Shown here piece after piece: positions 1 to 5,789 of a DNA stretch of 7,058 nucleotides (position 1 is the first letter of the stretch; every line of letters begins with the position of its first letter). Origin of the DNA: Alphaproteobacteria bacterium. GTDB lineage: Bacteria; Pseudomonadota; Alphaproteobacteria; Sphingomonadales; Rhodothalassiaceae. The position numbers and the translations under genes are program-made. The stretch lies in assembly GCA_003695555.1 (NCBI GenBank), contig RFIU01000207.1, forward strand, positions 1-7,058, written 5' to 3'. The notes under the pieces were generated by a model. That model was not told the origin of the DNA. It was given only the letters and a program-made list of their open reading frames with translations, and ran no database searches.

Positions 1-693
1 GCGAAGCCCCTGCGCCTTCGGTCCGAAACGCGAGATCACGCGCCCCGTCACCGGCCAGTCGAAGCCGCCGGCAGCGAGGGCTGGCGGGGGGCCGAGACGG
101 TCGCCGGCACGGCCCGCGACCGCCAGCCCTTCTCCGCGTCCGGTCGGGATCACCAGCTTCTGCCCGAGACGCAGACGATACGGTCTTTTCAGCCGATTGG
201 CCGCCGCCAAAGAGCGCTGCGGCACGTCGAAGCGCCGGGCGATCGCGAACAGGGTATCGCCGCGACGTACGCGATATTGGCGGGCAAGCGGCAGAACCAG
301 CCGCTGCCCCGGCTGCAGGCGATAGGGCGGCTTCAGGCCATTGGCCGTGACGAGGGCGGCAAGATCGACATGGTAACGCCGCGAAATGCCATAGACGGTG
401 TCCCCTTTGCGCACCCGGATGGTACGCGAGTGGGAGGGACGCCCTCCTCCCGGATCGGCAGGTCGGCGTACTTCATGTGCCGACACACCTCCACGTGCCG
501 CGGCGACATGTACCGTCTTGCCTTCATGCCGGTAGCGAGACGGGACCGCGGGTCTGGCGCGGGGGACCGGCACGGGAAGCGGCGCGTTTCGCACGTGCGA
601 GGATGGAGCAATCGCCCAATAGGGCCGGGGTGCCGGCGCACCGACACAGCCGGCCAGCACCAGCACGATCAGGCCTGCGACTGCCCTTGCCAT
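1..693 (-). CDS. LysM-domain lipoprotein with M23 peptidase domain, C-terminus cut by window edge
   Basis: A reading frame runs from an ATG at 693 to the left edge without a stop (231 codons). The N-terminus is a short lipoprotein signal peptide: a hydrophobic stretch at residues 5-14 ends in the lipobox LAGC, with the acylated Cys at 16. A Pro/Arg-rich linker follows to about residue 88. Two LysM peptidoglycan-binding repeats lie at about 91-136 (VRKGDTVYGISRRY) and 139-184 (VRRGDTLFAIARRF). The last residues, from 211 (FDWPVTGRVISRFG), match the opening of an M23 (LytM/NlpD type) domain; its metal ligands would lie outside the window. The expected role is an outer-membrane-anchored envelope protein that cuts peptidoglycan or activates amidases during division, as in NlpD/DipM relatives. 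The start is favoured because it places the signal peptide at residue 1 and has a GAGGG-like stretch upstream. An upstream TTG is possible but would add ten polar residues. Whether the M23 domain is catalytic cannot be seen. Confidence 0.9.
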   Translation of the reverse strand, partial: MARAVAGLIVLVLAGCVGAPAPRPYWAIAPSSHVRNAPLPVPVPRARPAVPSRYRHEGKTVHVAAARGGVSAHEVRRPADPGGGRPSHSRTIRVRKGDTVYGISRRYHVDLAALVTANGLKPPYRLQPGQRLVLPLARQYRVRRGDTLFAIARRFDVPQRSLAAANRLKRPYRLRLGQKLVIPTGRGEGLAVAGRAGDRLGPPPALAAGGFDWPVTGRVISRFGPKAQGLR

Positions 694-748
694 CTCGCTC
701 AGCCCTCGCGAAAGACCTTGCGCCGCCAACCCATGGCGTCACTCGCCC

Positions 749-764
749 CATGATACGAATCATG
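749..764. repeat. 16-bp inverted repeat overlapping the -10 box (operator-like)
   Basis: The sequence CATGATACGAATCATG is a palindrome except for one mismatched pair at its centre. It covers the -10 hexamer of the proposed LysM-gene promoter and part of the spacer. A dyad in this position is where a dimeric repressor would bind. I do not recognise it as the site of a known regulator. Because it is AT-rich relative to its surroundings it could also be a chance dyad. Confidence 0.4.
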
Positions 765-778
765 AAGAATCAAGGCAA
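750..778 (-). promoter_or_regulatory. Sigma70-type promoter upstream of the LysM lipoprotein gene
   Basis: Read on the minus strand, a -35-like TTGCCT (773-778) is separated by exactly 17 nt from a -10-like TATCAT (750-755), which matches TATAAT at five of six positions. Transcription would begin near 743 and give a leader of about 50 nt before the ATG at 693. This is the best promoter candidate in the window. It suggests that the LysM gene can be transcribed independently of serS-surE. The call rests on consensus matching only. Confidence 0.5.
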
Positions 779-832
779 TAGCGAGGGATCTTGAGATTCT
801 TCTGCGGTCCTTTCGCGAATCCTCTCAGAAAC

Positions 833-1666
833 TTAGAGCTTTTTGCCGCCTTCAGCAGAGCCATCGCAGGCAGCGGCAAAGCGCTCCTCGACCCTTCCTT
901 CAAGGGCGCGGCGGGTCGCCTCGTGGGTAAGGTCGAGATGCAGGGGGGTCAGCGAAACGAACCCTTCGCGAACCGCCTTCAGATCCGTGTCCAGACCCGG
1001 TGTGCCGGGCGTTCGGGAAAGACCGAACCAGTAATAGGGAATGCCGCGGGTATCGACGCGTTCCTCGACGATCAGACCGCCGAGATCCCGGCGACCCTGC
1101 GCCGTCACCTTGAGACCGCGGACCTCTTCGGCCGGACAGGAAGGGAAATTGACATTGATCAGCACGCCTTCCGGCCAGCCGCAGGCGATCGCCGATTCGA
1201 TCGCCGCACGGGTGCAGCGGCGCGCCGGCTCCCAGTTGGTCCGCTCGGGGCGCGGTCGAATGCACTGCGAAAGCGCAATCGACGGTATCCCCGCCAGTGT
1301 TCCTTCCATCGCCGCCGCGACCGTGCCCGAATAGGTGATGTCCTCGGCCAGATTGCCGCCGCGGTTGATGCCCGACAGCACCAGTGTCGGGCGCCGCTCG
1401 CGCATCAGATGGTTGATCGCGAACATGACGCAGTCGGTCGGTGTGCCGCGGATCGCAAAGCGCCGCTCTTCGAGTCGACGGACGCGAAGCGGCTGAGAAA
1501 GCGAAAGTGAGTGGCCGGCACCAGACTGTTCGAACTCCGGCGCGACCACCCAGACCTCATCCGAAAGGTGGCCGGCGATCTCTTCGAGAATGGATAGACC
1601 CGGCGAATGAATGCCGTCGTCATTCGAAATCAGAATCCGCTCGGTCGAAATCCGCCGATCGCTCAT
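833..1666 (-). CDS. surE: 5'/3'-nucleotidase SurE
   Basis: SurE is a cytoplasmic metal-dependent phosphatase that releases phosphate from nucleoside monophosphates and is linked to stationary-phase survival. The family signature is complete. The N-terminal strand and metal loop ILISNDDG has the ligands Asp16 and Asp17. VAPEFEQSGAG follows at 41-51, with Ser48 at the expected ligand position. GTPTDCV lies at 74-80, and LSGINRGGNLAEDITYSGT at 97-115 supplies Asn101. At 277 residues it is slightly longer than the usual 250 or so, because of a charged C-terminal tail from about residue 248. The ATG overlaps the serS stop in ATGA (4 nt), so translation is probably coupled to serS. In many alphaproteobacteria surE is followed by pcm (protein isoaspartyl methyltransferase); here the next gene is the LysM lipoprotein after 139 nt. 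No clear terminator follows the TAA. Confidence 0.96.
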   Translation of the reverse strand: MSDRRISTERILISNDDGIHSPGLSILEEIAGHLSDEVWVVAPEFEQSGAGHSLSLSQPLRVRRLEERRFAIRGTPTDCVMFAINHLMRERRPTLVLSGINRGGNLAEDITYSGTVAAAMEGTLAGIPSIALSQCIRPRPERTNWEPARRCTRAAIESAIACGWPEGVLINVNFPSCPAEEVRGLKVTAQGRRDLGGLIVEERVDTRGIPYYWFGLSRTPGTPGLDTDLKAVREGFVSLTPLHLDLTHEATRRALEGRVEERFAAACDGSAEGGKKL

Positions 1667-2940
1667 CCACCGATCCTTTCCAGCCCGTCAAGATAGGGGC
1701 GCAGTGCCGGCGGCACCCGGATCGAACCGTCGGCCTGCTGATGGTTTTCCATGACTGCGATCAGCGCTCTCCCGACCGCCACCCCGGAACCGTTGAGGGT
1801 ATGGGCGAGGCGGGTCTTCTTCTCGCCCGCGGCGCGTATGCGCAGGCGCATCCGCCGGGCCTGGAAATCCCGGCAGTTCGAGCAGCTCGATATCTCTCGA
1901 TAGCGCGCCTGACCCGGCAGCCAGGCCTCGATATCGTAGGTTTTCGCCGCCGAAAAGCCCATGTCACCAGTACAAAGCAGCATCACCCGATAGGGGATCT
2001 CAAGACGGCGCAGCACCTCTTCGGCGCAGCGCGTCATCCGCTCCAGCTCATCGGCAGAGTCCTCGGGACGGGTGAGCGAGACCAGTTCGACCTTCTCGAA
2101 CTGATGCTGACGCAGCATGCCGCGGGTATCCCGGCCGGCCGCACCGGCTTCCGCCCGGAAGCAGGCGGTCAGGGCCGTAACGCGGCGCGGAAGCGTCTCT
2201 TCCTCGACGATCCGTTCGCGCCAGAGATTGGTCAATGGCACTTCCGCCGTCGGGATCAGCCAATGTTCGTCTCCGGCGCGATAAAGGTCCTCGGCGAATT
2301 TCGGCAACTGTCCAGTGCCGATGAGAGCCGCTTCGCGCACCAACAGCGGCGGGGCGACCTCACGATAGCCATGTTCGCGGGTGTGCAGATCGATCATGAA
2401 CTGCCCGATGGCACGGTGCAGTCTCGCAACCTCGCCTTCCAGGACAACGAAACGGGCGCCCGACAGGAGCGCTGCGGTTTCGAAGTCCATCCCGTCCAGC
2501 GCCTCGCCGAGTTCGTAATGCGGCTTCGGTTCAAAGGCAAACTCAGGGACGTCTCCCCAGCGGCGCAGTTCGAGATTGTCGTTTTCGTCCGCCCCGATCG
2601 GAACGTCCTCGTCGGGCAGATTGGGAAGCCGCAGCATGGCCGCCTCCAGCTCCTCGCCGGTGGTGCGCACCGCCTCTTCCAGAGCGGCCATGCGGTCCTT
2701 CAGGGTGGCGACCTCACGCTTCAGTTCTTCGGCGCGTTCGCGTTCGCCCGCCTTCATCGCCGCACCGATCTCACGCGAGGCGGCGTTGCGGCGGGCCTGC
2801 AGCTCCTGCAATTCGGTCATCAGCTGCCGACGACGGGCGTCAAGATCCCGGATCGGCGTCAGATCGACCGGCTCGCCGCGGGAGGAAAGGCGTCGGGCGA
2901 TTTCTTCCGTATCTTCCCTGATGTGCGTGATATCCAGCAT
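1663..2940 (-). CDS. serS: Seryl-tRNA synthetase (class II)
   Basis: This enzyme charges tRNA-Ser with serine in the cytoplasm and also provides the substrate for selenocysteinyl-tRNA where that pathway exists. Its 425 residues are the normal bacterial length. Residues 1-105 form the N-terminal domain, with a long charged coiled-coil arm at about 30-102 that contacts the long variable arm of tRNA-Ser. The class II catalytic core follows: a motif 1 region near 180-200, the serine-binding TAE loop at 231-233, motif 2 at 261-285 (FRAEAGAAGRDTRGMLRQHQ, then FEKVE) and motif 3 at 382-401 (LNGSGVAVGRALIAVMENHQ). Nothing needed for catalysis appears to be missing. The ATG follows an 86-nt gap after tatC and has only a weak Shine-Dalgarno (GGAA, 9 nt upstream). 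The 3' end overlaps surE by 4 nt. The tatC-serS-surE order is typical of alphaproteobacteria. Confidence 0.98.
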   Translation of the reverse strand: MLDITHIREDTEEIARRLSSRGEPVDLTPIRDLDARRRQLMTELQELQARRNAASREIGAAMKAGERERAEELKREVATLKDRMAALEEAVRTTGEELEAAMLRLPNLPDEDVPIGADENDNLELRRWGDVPEFAFEPKPHYELGEALDGMDFETAALLSGARFVVLEGEVARLHRAIGQFMIDLHTREHGYREVAPPLLVREAALIGTGQLPKFAEDLYRAGDEHWLIPTAEVPLTNLWRERIVEEETLPRRVTALTACFRAEAGAAGRDTRGMLRQHQFEKVELVSLTRPEDSADELERMTRCAEEVLRRLEIPYRVMLLCTGDMGFSAAKTYDIEAWLPGQARYREISSCSNCRDFQARRMRLRIRAAGEKKTRLAHTLNGSGVAVGRALIAVMENHQQADGSIRVPPALRPYLDGLERIGG

Positions 2941-3026
2941 TGGCCCGGCATTCCGTTCAGGCGATCACCATCCCCCGCCGACCGGCGGCTTCCCCGATTC
3001 GCAAGCCCTATTCAGGCGCCAGCGCT
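2941..3026 (-). other. tatC-serS intergenic gap with a small GC hairpin
   Basis: This 86-nt non-coding stretch separates the tat genes from serS. It contains one perfect 5-bp GC stem with a 4-nt loop (2975-2979 pairing with 2984-2988). The following bases on the minus strand are G-rich, not T-rich, so this is not a canonical intrinsic terminator. I see no convincing -35/-10 pair. Serine-responsive T-box leaders are not expected in this group, and none is visible. Confidence 0.4.
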
Positions 3027-3869
3027 TCAGGATCCGTCCGCTCCTTCGCGCTCCTGCCGCTTCTTTTCGGACATGGCGATGGCGAGGATGGATAGCTCGT
3101 ATAACAGCAGGATCGGAATGCCAAGCGCGATCTGGCTGATGACGTCCGGAGGCGTCAGGACCGCCGCCATGGCAAAGGCGATGACCACGGCATACTTGCG
3201 CTTGGCACGAAGATCGTCGGCGGTGATCAGCCCTGCGCGCCCCAACAGGGTGAGAACGACGGGAAGCTGGAAGGCGAGACCGAAGGCGATGATCAGCTTC
3301 ATGATCAGCGAGAGATACTCGCTCACCTTGGCCTCGAGCTGAATCGGCAGGGTTCCCGGGCCACCTGGCTGTTCGAAGCTGATGAAAAAGTTCCAGGCGA
3401 GCGGAATGACGAGATAATAGACCAGCGCCGCGCCAAGCACGAAGAGCACCGGGGTCGCGATCAGGAAGGGCAGCAGCGCACGCCGCTCATGCCGATAAAG
3501 ACCGGGAGCGACAAACCGCCAGAGCTGCATGCCGATGATCGGAAAGGCGAGAAAAAGCGCGCCGAAGAAGGCGACCTTGACCTTGGTGAAGAAGGCTTCC
3601 TGAAGCGCCGTATAGATCATCCGGTGATGGTCATGCCCCGCCCCGGCGAGCGCCTCGGCAAGTGGAATGGTGAGAAAATTGTAGATCTCGTCGGCAACGA
3701 ACCAGCAGGCGATGAAGGCGACGAAGACCCCGACGATCGAATAGATCAGCCGGCGACGCAATTCCACGAGATGTTCGATCAAGGGCGCGCGAGTGGCTTC
3801 GAGCTCGTCCTCGATCTCGTCGGCGGGATGATCGACAGGGCCGGGCGATGGCGAAGGCGCAGAGGTCAC
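3027..3869 (-). CDS. tatC: Sec-independent (twin-arginine) translocase subunit TatC
   Basis: TatC is the polytopic inner-membrane receptor that, with TatB, recognises the twin-arginine signal peptide of folded export substrates. The 280 residues give the family pattern of six membrane helices. The cytoplasmic N-terminus holds HLVELRRRL (33-41), with Glu36 equivalent to E. coli Glu15. The first cytoplasmic loop region FPIIGMQLWRFVAPGLYRHE (109-128) contains the conserved Glu128, equivalent to E. coli Glu103. LTPPDV (238-243) carries the conserved Asp242. At the helix-4 position where E. coli has Glu170 this protein has Gln201 (AFQLPVV), which I believe is common in this group. The first 25 residues are Pro/acidic and extend beyond the E. 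coli start. The start is GTG, within a GTGA overlap with the tatB stop, preceded by a strong GGGAGGG Shine-Dalgarno. No internal ATG lies upstream of helix 1, so this start is well supported. Confidence 0.97.
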   Translation of the reverse strand: MTSAPSPSPGPVDHPADEIEDELEATRAPLIEHLVELRRRLIYSIVGVFVAFIACWFVADEIYNFLTIPLAEALAGAGHDHHRMIYTALQEAFFTKVKVAFFGALFLAFPIIGMQLWRFVAPGLYRHERRALLPFLIATPVLFVLGAALVYYLVIPLAWNFFISFEQPGGPGTLPIQLEAKVSEYLSLIMKLIIAFGLAFQLPVVLTLLGRAGLITADDLRAKRKYAVVIAFAMAAVLTPPDVISQIALGIPILLLYELSILAIAMSEKKRQEREGADGS

Positions 3870-4315
3870 GAGCCGTCCCTCCCGCTGCTGTCCGCCGGGT
3901 CATCGATGGTCGGCCGCCGCGCCGGCGCATCGCCGGAGGTCGCAGCGGCCGGGGCCTCGTCGGGACGCGAAGAGGCATCGGGCTGCGCTTCGGCCCCGTC
4001 TGCCGCTGATGCCGAGGCACTCGCCGGGGCATTCGGCACCGGCGCAGGGGTGCCGGGAAGATCGGGATCGATCAGGCGGGTAAGCTCCTGCTTGGGATCC
4101 TGGAACTCGTACATCTTGACCTTGCGCCGAAGCTCCTCGAGCTCGACCTCTCGGGCGAGCGAATCCATGTCGGCGCGAAACTTGCCGGCGAGCGAACGGG
4201 CCTTGCCATAGAGCTGGGCGATCCCGCGCATCACCTTCGGCAGGTCGCGCGGACCGACGACGATGATCAGGACCACCGCCACCACCAGCATTTCGCTCCA
4301 GGCAATATCGAACAT
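3866..4315 (-). CDS. tatB: Sec-independent protein translocase subunit TatB
   Basis: TatB is a single-span inner-membrane protein that pairs with TatC in the substrate-receptor complex of the Tat pathway. The start MFDIAWSEMLVV is characteristic and carries the conserved Glu8. One membrane helix spans about 5-20, followed by the Gly21-Pro22 hinge (VGPRDLP) that marks TatB instead of TatA. A charged amphipathic helix runs from about 25 to 70. The rest, from about 85 to 149, is a low-complexity Pro/Ala/Ser/Asp tail, as is usual and poorly conserved in this family. The ATG lies 107 nt after tatA and is preceded by AAGG and GGGAG stretches that could act as Shine-Dalgarno. The stop overlaps the tatC start by 4 nt. 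Confidence 0.95.
   Translation of the reverse strand: MFDIAWSEMLVVAVVLIIVVGPRDLPKVMRGIAQLYGKARSLAGKFRADMDSLAREVELEELRRKVKMYEFQDPKQELTRLIDPDLPGTPAPVPNAPASASASAADGAEAQPDASSRPDEAPAAATSGDAPARRPTIDDPADSSGRDGS
3877..3883 (-). promoter_or_regulatory. Strong Shine-Dalgarno for tatC inside the tatB 3' end
   Basis: On the minus strand GGGAGGG lies 7 nt before the GTG start of tatC. It decides the start, because the codon is GTG and sits inside the 4-nt overlap with the tatB stop. The site suggests that tatC can recruit ribosomes itself as well as by coupling to tatB. Confidence 0.7.
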
Positions 4316-4422
4316 CGCCCGCCTTTCTCCCTTGACGTGCGCGGCCTGATCACGCCGGCCCCGGGAACACCATCGTCAAAGGGGTCGATGGCGGCAACAC
4401 CGGACGGATGCCGGCCTGCGGA
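4316..4422 (-). other. tatA-tatB intergenic gap
   Basis: This gap of 107 nt is much longer than the overlapping junctions elsewhere in the cluster. It holds an inverted repeat (listed separately) and several GCCGGC-type short palindromes. A TTGACG at the right place for a -35 box is not followed by an acceptable -10, so I do not call a promoter. TatA is needed in excess over TatB, so an RNA structure here that lowers downstream expression or stabilises tatA mRNA would make sense, but that is inference. Confidence 0.4.
4370..4391 (-). repeat. Hairpin in the tatA-tatB gap
   Basis: On the minus strand CCATCG and CGATGG form a perfect 6-bp stem around a 10-nt loop, extendable by one G-U pair in RNA. 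No T-run follows, so it is not a standard intrinsic terminator. It could stabilise the 3' end of a tatA-only transcript. Confidence 0.4.
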
Positions 4423-4680
4423 TCAGGCCGAAGGAGTTGCCGCCTTGTCCTTTTCGCTCTCTGCCTGCGCCCCGCCCACCTCGGGCGTGGCGACATCGGC
4501 GGCCTGCTGCTCGAGTTTCGGCGCAGGCTGCGCGTCAAGTTCCTCGGCCTCGCGCAGGCCCTTCTTGAAGCTCGTGATTCCCTTGGCGACATCGCCCATC
4601 AGTTCGGAAATCTTACCGCGTCCGAACAGCAGGACGACGATGATGGCGACGATGATGATCTGCCAGATACCGATGCTCAT
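4423..4680 (-). CDS. tatA: Sec-independent protein translocase subunit TatA
   Basis: TatA is the small membrane protein that oligomerises around the TatBC receptor to let folded twin-arginine substrates cross the inner membrane. The 85 residues have the standard order. A short periplasmic start MSIGIWQ, with the polar Gln7, leads into one membrane helix at about 6-19. Next come the Phe19-Gly20 hinge (LLFGRGKISEL) and an amphipathic helix at about 23-45 ending in FKKGL. A variable acidic/Ala/Pro tail completes the protein. The FG hinge in place of GP separates it from TatB. The ATG has GGGAG 8 nt upstream. It is the first gene after the 305-nt gap, so it probably heads the tat transcription unit, with tatB and tatC downstream. 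Confidence 0.96.
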   Translation of the reverse strand: MSIGIWQIIIVAIIVVLLFGRGKISELMGDVAKGITSFKKGLREAEELDAQPAPKLEQQAADVATPEVGGAQAESEKDKAATPSA

Positions 4681-4719
4681 GCCTCGAACTCCCTACTCCC
4701 GTATGAAACGCACCCCTCG

Positions 4720-4740
4720 CACGCACTTGCTGCCTGCGTG
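4720..4740. repeat. Inverted repeat in the tatA leader region
   Basis: CACGCA (4720-4725) and TGCGTG (4735-4740) form a perfect 6-bp stem with a 9-nt loop. It lies about 40 nt upstream of the tatA start, inside what would be the mRNA leader. Confidence 0.4.
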
Positions 4741-4760
4741 GCCGGAACGCACTGCGCTCG

Positions 4761-4783
4761 TGCCACAAGATGACTTGGTGGCA
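4761..4783. repeat. Bulged hairpin with ATGA/TCAT loop (copy 1)
   Basis: On the plus strand TGCCACAAG and CTTGGTGGCA pair over 9 bp with a single bulged base around the loop ATGA (TCAT on the minus strand). This is the strongest stem in the gap. The same loop and a single-base bulge recur in the next hairpin at 4800-4820. Confidence 0.5.
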
Positions 4784-4799
4784 GCCGACAGCAATGCAA

Positions 4800-4820
4800 G
4801 GGAACCGATGACGGCTTCCC
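4800..4820. repeat. Bulged hairpin with ATGA/TCAT loop (copy 2)
   Basis: On the plus strand GGGAACCG and CGGCTTCCC pair over 8 bp with one bulged base around the loop ATGA. Its architecture is the same as the hairpin at 4761-4783, 16 nt away, although the stem sequence differs. Shared structure with differing stem sequence hints at selection on RNA or DNA structure, but two cases are too few to prove it. Confidence 0.5.
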
Positions 4821-4823
4821 CGC

Positions 4824-4852
4824 CGGGCTCGCGCCACTGTGCCAGAAGCCCG
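4824..4852. repeat. Inverted repeat with long loop
   Basis: CGGGCT (4824-4829) and AGCCCG (4847-4852) form a perfect 6-bp stem around a 17-nt loop, directly after the hairpin at 4800-4820. It may be a further arm of the same structured element. Chance is quite possible at this GC content. Confidence 0.35.
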
Positions 4853-4932
4853 CGACACGGACAATCCATTAGCCCCCTGCCGGGCGGAAGAAAACTGTTC
4901 CCTTCGCCTCGACGAGACGAGCGGCACACTCA

Positions 4933-4961
4933 TGTATTGAACAGGAACGGGAGAAGATCAA
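4933..4961 (-). promoter_or_regulatory. Weak candidate promoter for the tat genes
   Basis: On the minus strand TTGATC (4956-4961) is followed after 17 nt by AATACA (4933-4938). The -35 matches four of six consensus positions and the -10 only three, so this is a weak call. It is listed because it lies just after scpB, where the tat promoter is expected. It would give a leader of about 250 nt containing all four hairpins of the gap. Confidence 0.2.
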
Positions 4962-4985
4962 TCCCCGGACAGAAACAATTCGTCA

Positions 4986-5789
4986 TTATTTCTTCTCGAA
5001 AGGCATGTCGATGTCGGCGACGCCCGAAGGCCTGTCCTCATCGCGTTCTTCCTCCTCGGGCGTGCCATGCCCGGTTTCGCCAGGCGCGATCGGAAGGCTG
5101 GCAGGGGGTGTGCCGGCACCCGGCGTATCGCTTTCTGTCTTACCGGCCTCCGTTTCCTCCTGTTCGAGTCGGGCGAGCGCCTCGTCGATGCTCTCGAGCA
5201 GGCCGGCGGCCTTGAGCTCGCCGAGACCCGGCAGGTCGTCGATCCGGTCGAGGCCGAAATGCACCAGAAACTCGCGCGTGGTCGCGAACTGCAGCGGCCG
5301 ACCCGGCACCTCGCGGCGGCCGGCAGGGCGGATCCAGCCTGCCTCGAAGAGGATGTCGAGCGTTCCCTTCGACACGGATACGCCGCGGATCTCCTCGATC
5401 TCCGCGCGGGTGACCGGCTGATGATAGGCGATGATCGCAAGCGTCTCGATCGCCGCGCGAGACAGGCGGCGCGGCTCCTCGACCTCGCGACGCAGCAGGA
5501 AGGCGAGATCCGGGGCAGTGCGCATCTGCCAGCGCCCGGCGACCCGTACGAGCTGAACCCCCCTGTGTCCGTAGAACTCCGCAAGCCGGTCGAGCGCCGC
5601 GCGAACATCGGCCTCGCGTGGCAGGCGCTCGGCGATCTCATCTTCTGTAAGCGGTTCGCTTGCGGCGAACAGCAAGGCTTCGATCATCCGTTCGATCGCC
5701 CAGTCCGTTTCCGCTTCGGACCCGCCGGCCGGCGTATCCGCTCCGGCCGTGGCGGCGTCTTCTTCGGGCATTTCGGGAGGCTCGCTCAC
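4986..5789 (-). CDS. scpB: SMC-Scp complex subunit ScpB
   Basis: ScpB is the winged-helix partner of the kleisin ScpA in the SMC-ScpAB condensin, which compacts and segregates the chromosome. After a variable acidic N-terminus (1-28), a first winged helix spans about 30-95. The family hallmark follows in the second winged helix: RLSRAAIETLAIIAYHQPVT (108-127), then TRAEIEEIRGVSVSKGTLDI and REVPGRPLQFATT (159-171). DDLPGLGELKAAGLL (184-198) is the segment expected to contact ScpA. The C-terminal 60 residues are an acidic, Pro-rich tail with no recognisable domain, which makes the protein longer (267) than the usual 180-230. The start is GTG in a GTGA overlap with the scpA stop, so the two subunits are probably translated together. 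The Shine-Dalgarno is poor (AGGA, 12 nt upstream), which fits coupling. Confidence 0.95.
   Translation of the reverse strand: MSEPPEMPEEDAATAGADTPAGGSEAETDWAIERMIEALLFAASEPLTEDEIAERLPREADVRAALDRLAEFYGHRGVQLVRVAGRWQMRTAPDLAFLLRREVEEPRRLSRAAIETLAIIAYHQPVTRAEIEEIRGVSVSKGTLDILFEAGWIRPAGRREVPGRPLQFATTREFLVHFGLDRIDDLPGLGELKAAGLLESIDEALARLEQEETEAGKTESDTPGAGTPPASLPIAPGETGHGTPEEEERDEDRPSGVADIDMPFEKK

Larger units (their letters stand above)
4681..4985. other. 305-nt non-coding, hairpin-rich gap between scpB and tatA
   Basis: I see no credible gene here: the open frames of 78 and 106 codons in this stretch look like random Arg/Ser/Gly-rich translations, and the longer one runs into tatA out of frame. 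The gap contains at least four inverted repeats (4720-4740, 4761-4783, 4800-4820, 4824-4852) packed into about 130 nt. It should also hold the promoter and leader of the tat operon. No stem is followed by a T-run on either strand, so no intrinsic terminator for scpB is called. Confidence 0.5.

Noticed and set aside
277..794. Plus- and minus-strand frames of 79-158 codons around the LysM gene
   Set aside because: The real gene is the minus-strand frame open to the left edge, with a lipobox and two LysM repeats; the others overlap it out of frame.
791..832. Possible intrinsic terminator after surE
   Set aside because: Only a weak, imperfect pairing (GATTC with GAATC) with a long loop is present and no T-run follows on the minus strand.
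1441..3342. 633-codon plus-strand open frame antisense to serS and tatC
   Set aside because: It lies opposite well-conserved serS and tatC, its translation is rich in Arg/Gly/Pro/His with no recognisable family, and long antisense frames are expected in GC-rich genes.
4340..4380. TTGACG as the -35 of an internal tatB promoter
   Set aside because: At 16-18 nt spacing the downstream bases are GC-rich (GGCGTG or GCGTGA) and do not resemble a -10 box.
4613..4933. Minus-strand frames of 78 and 106 codons in the scpB-tatA gap as possible small genes
   Set aside because: The translations look random, neither shows a domain or signal peptide, and the longer one overlaps the start of tatA out of frame.
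4681..4985. tRNA, SRP RNA, RNase P RNA or 6S RNA in the scpB-tatA gap
   Set aside because: No cloverleaf or TTCGAATC-type arm and none of the conserved core strings of these RNAs could be found on either strand.
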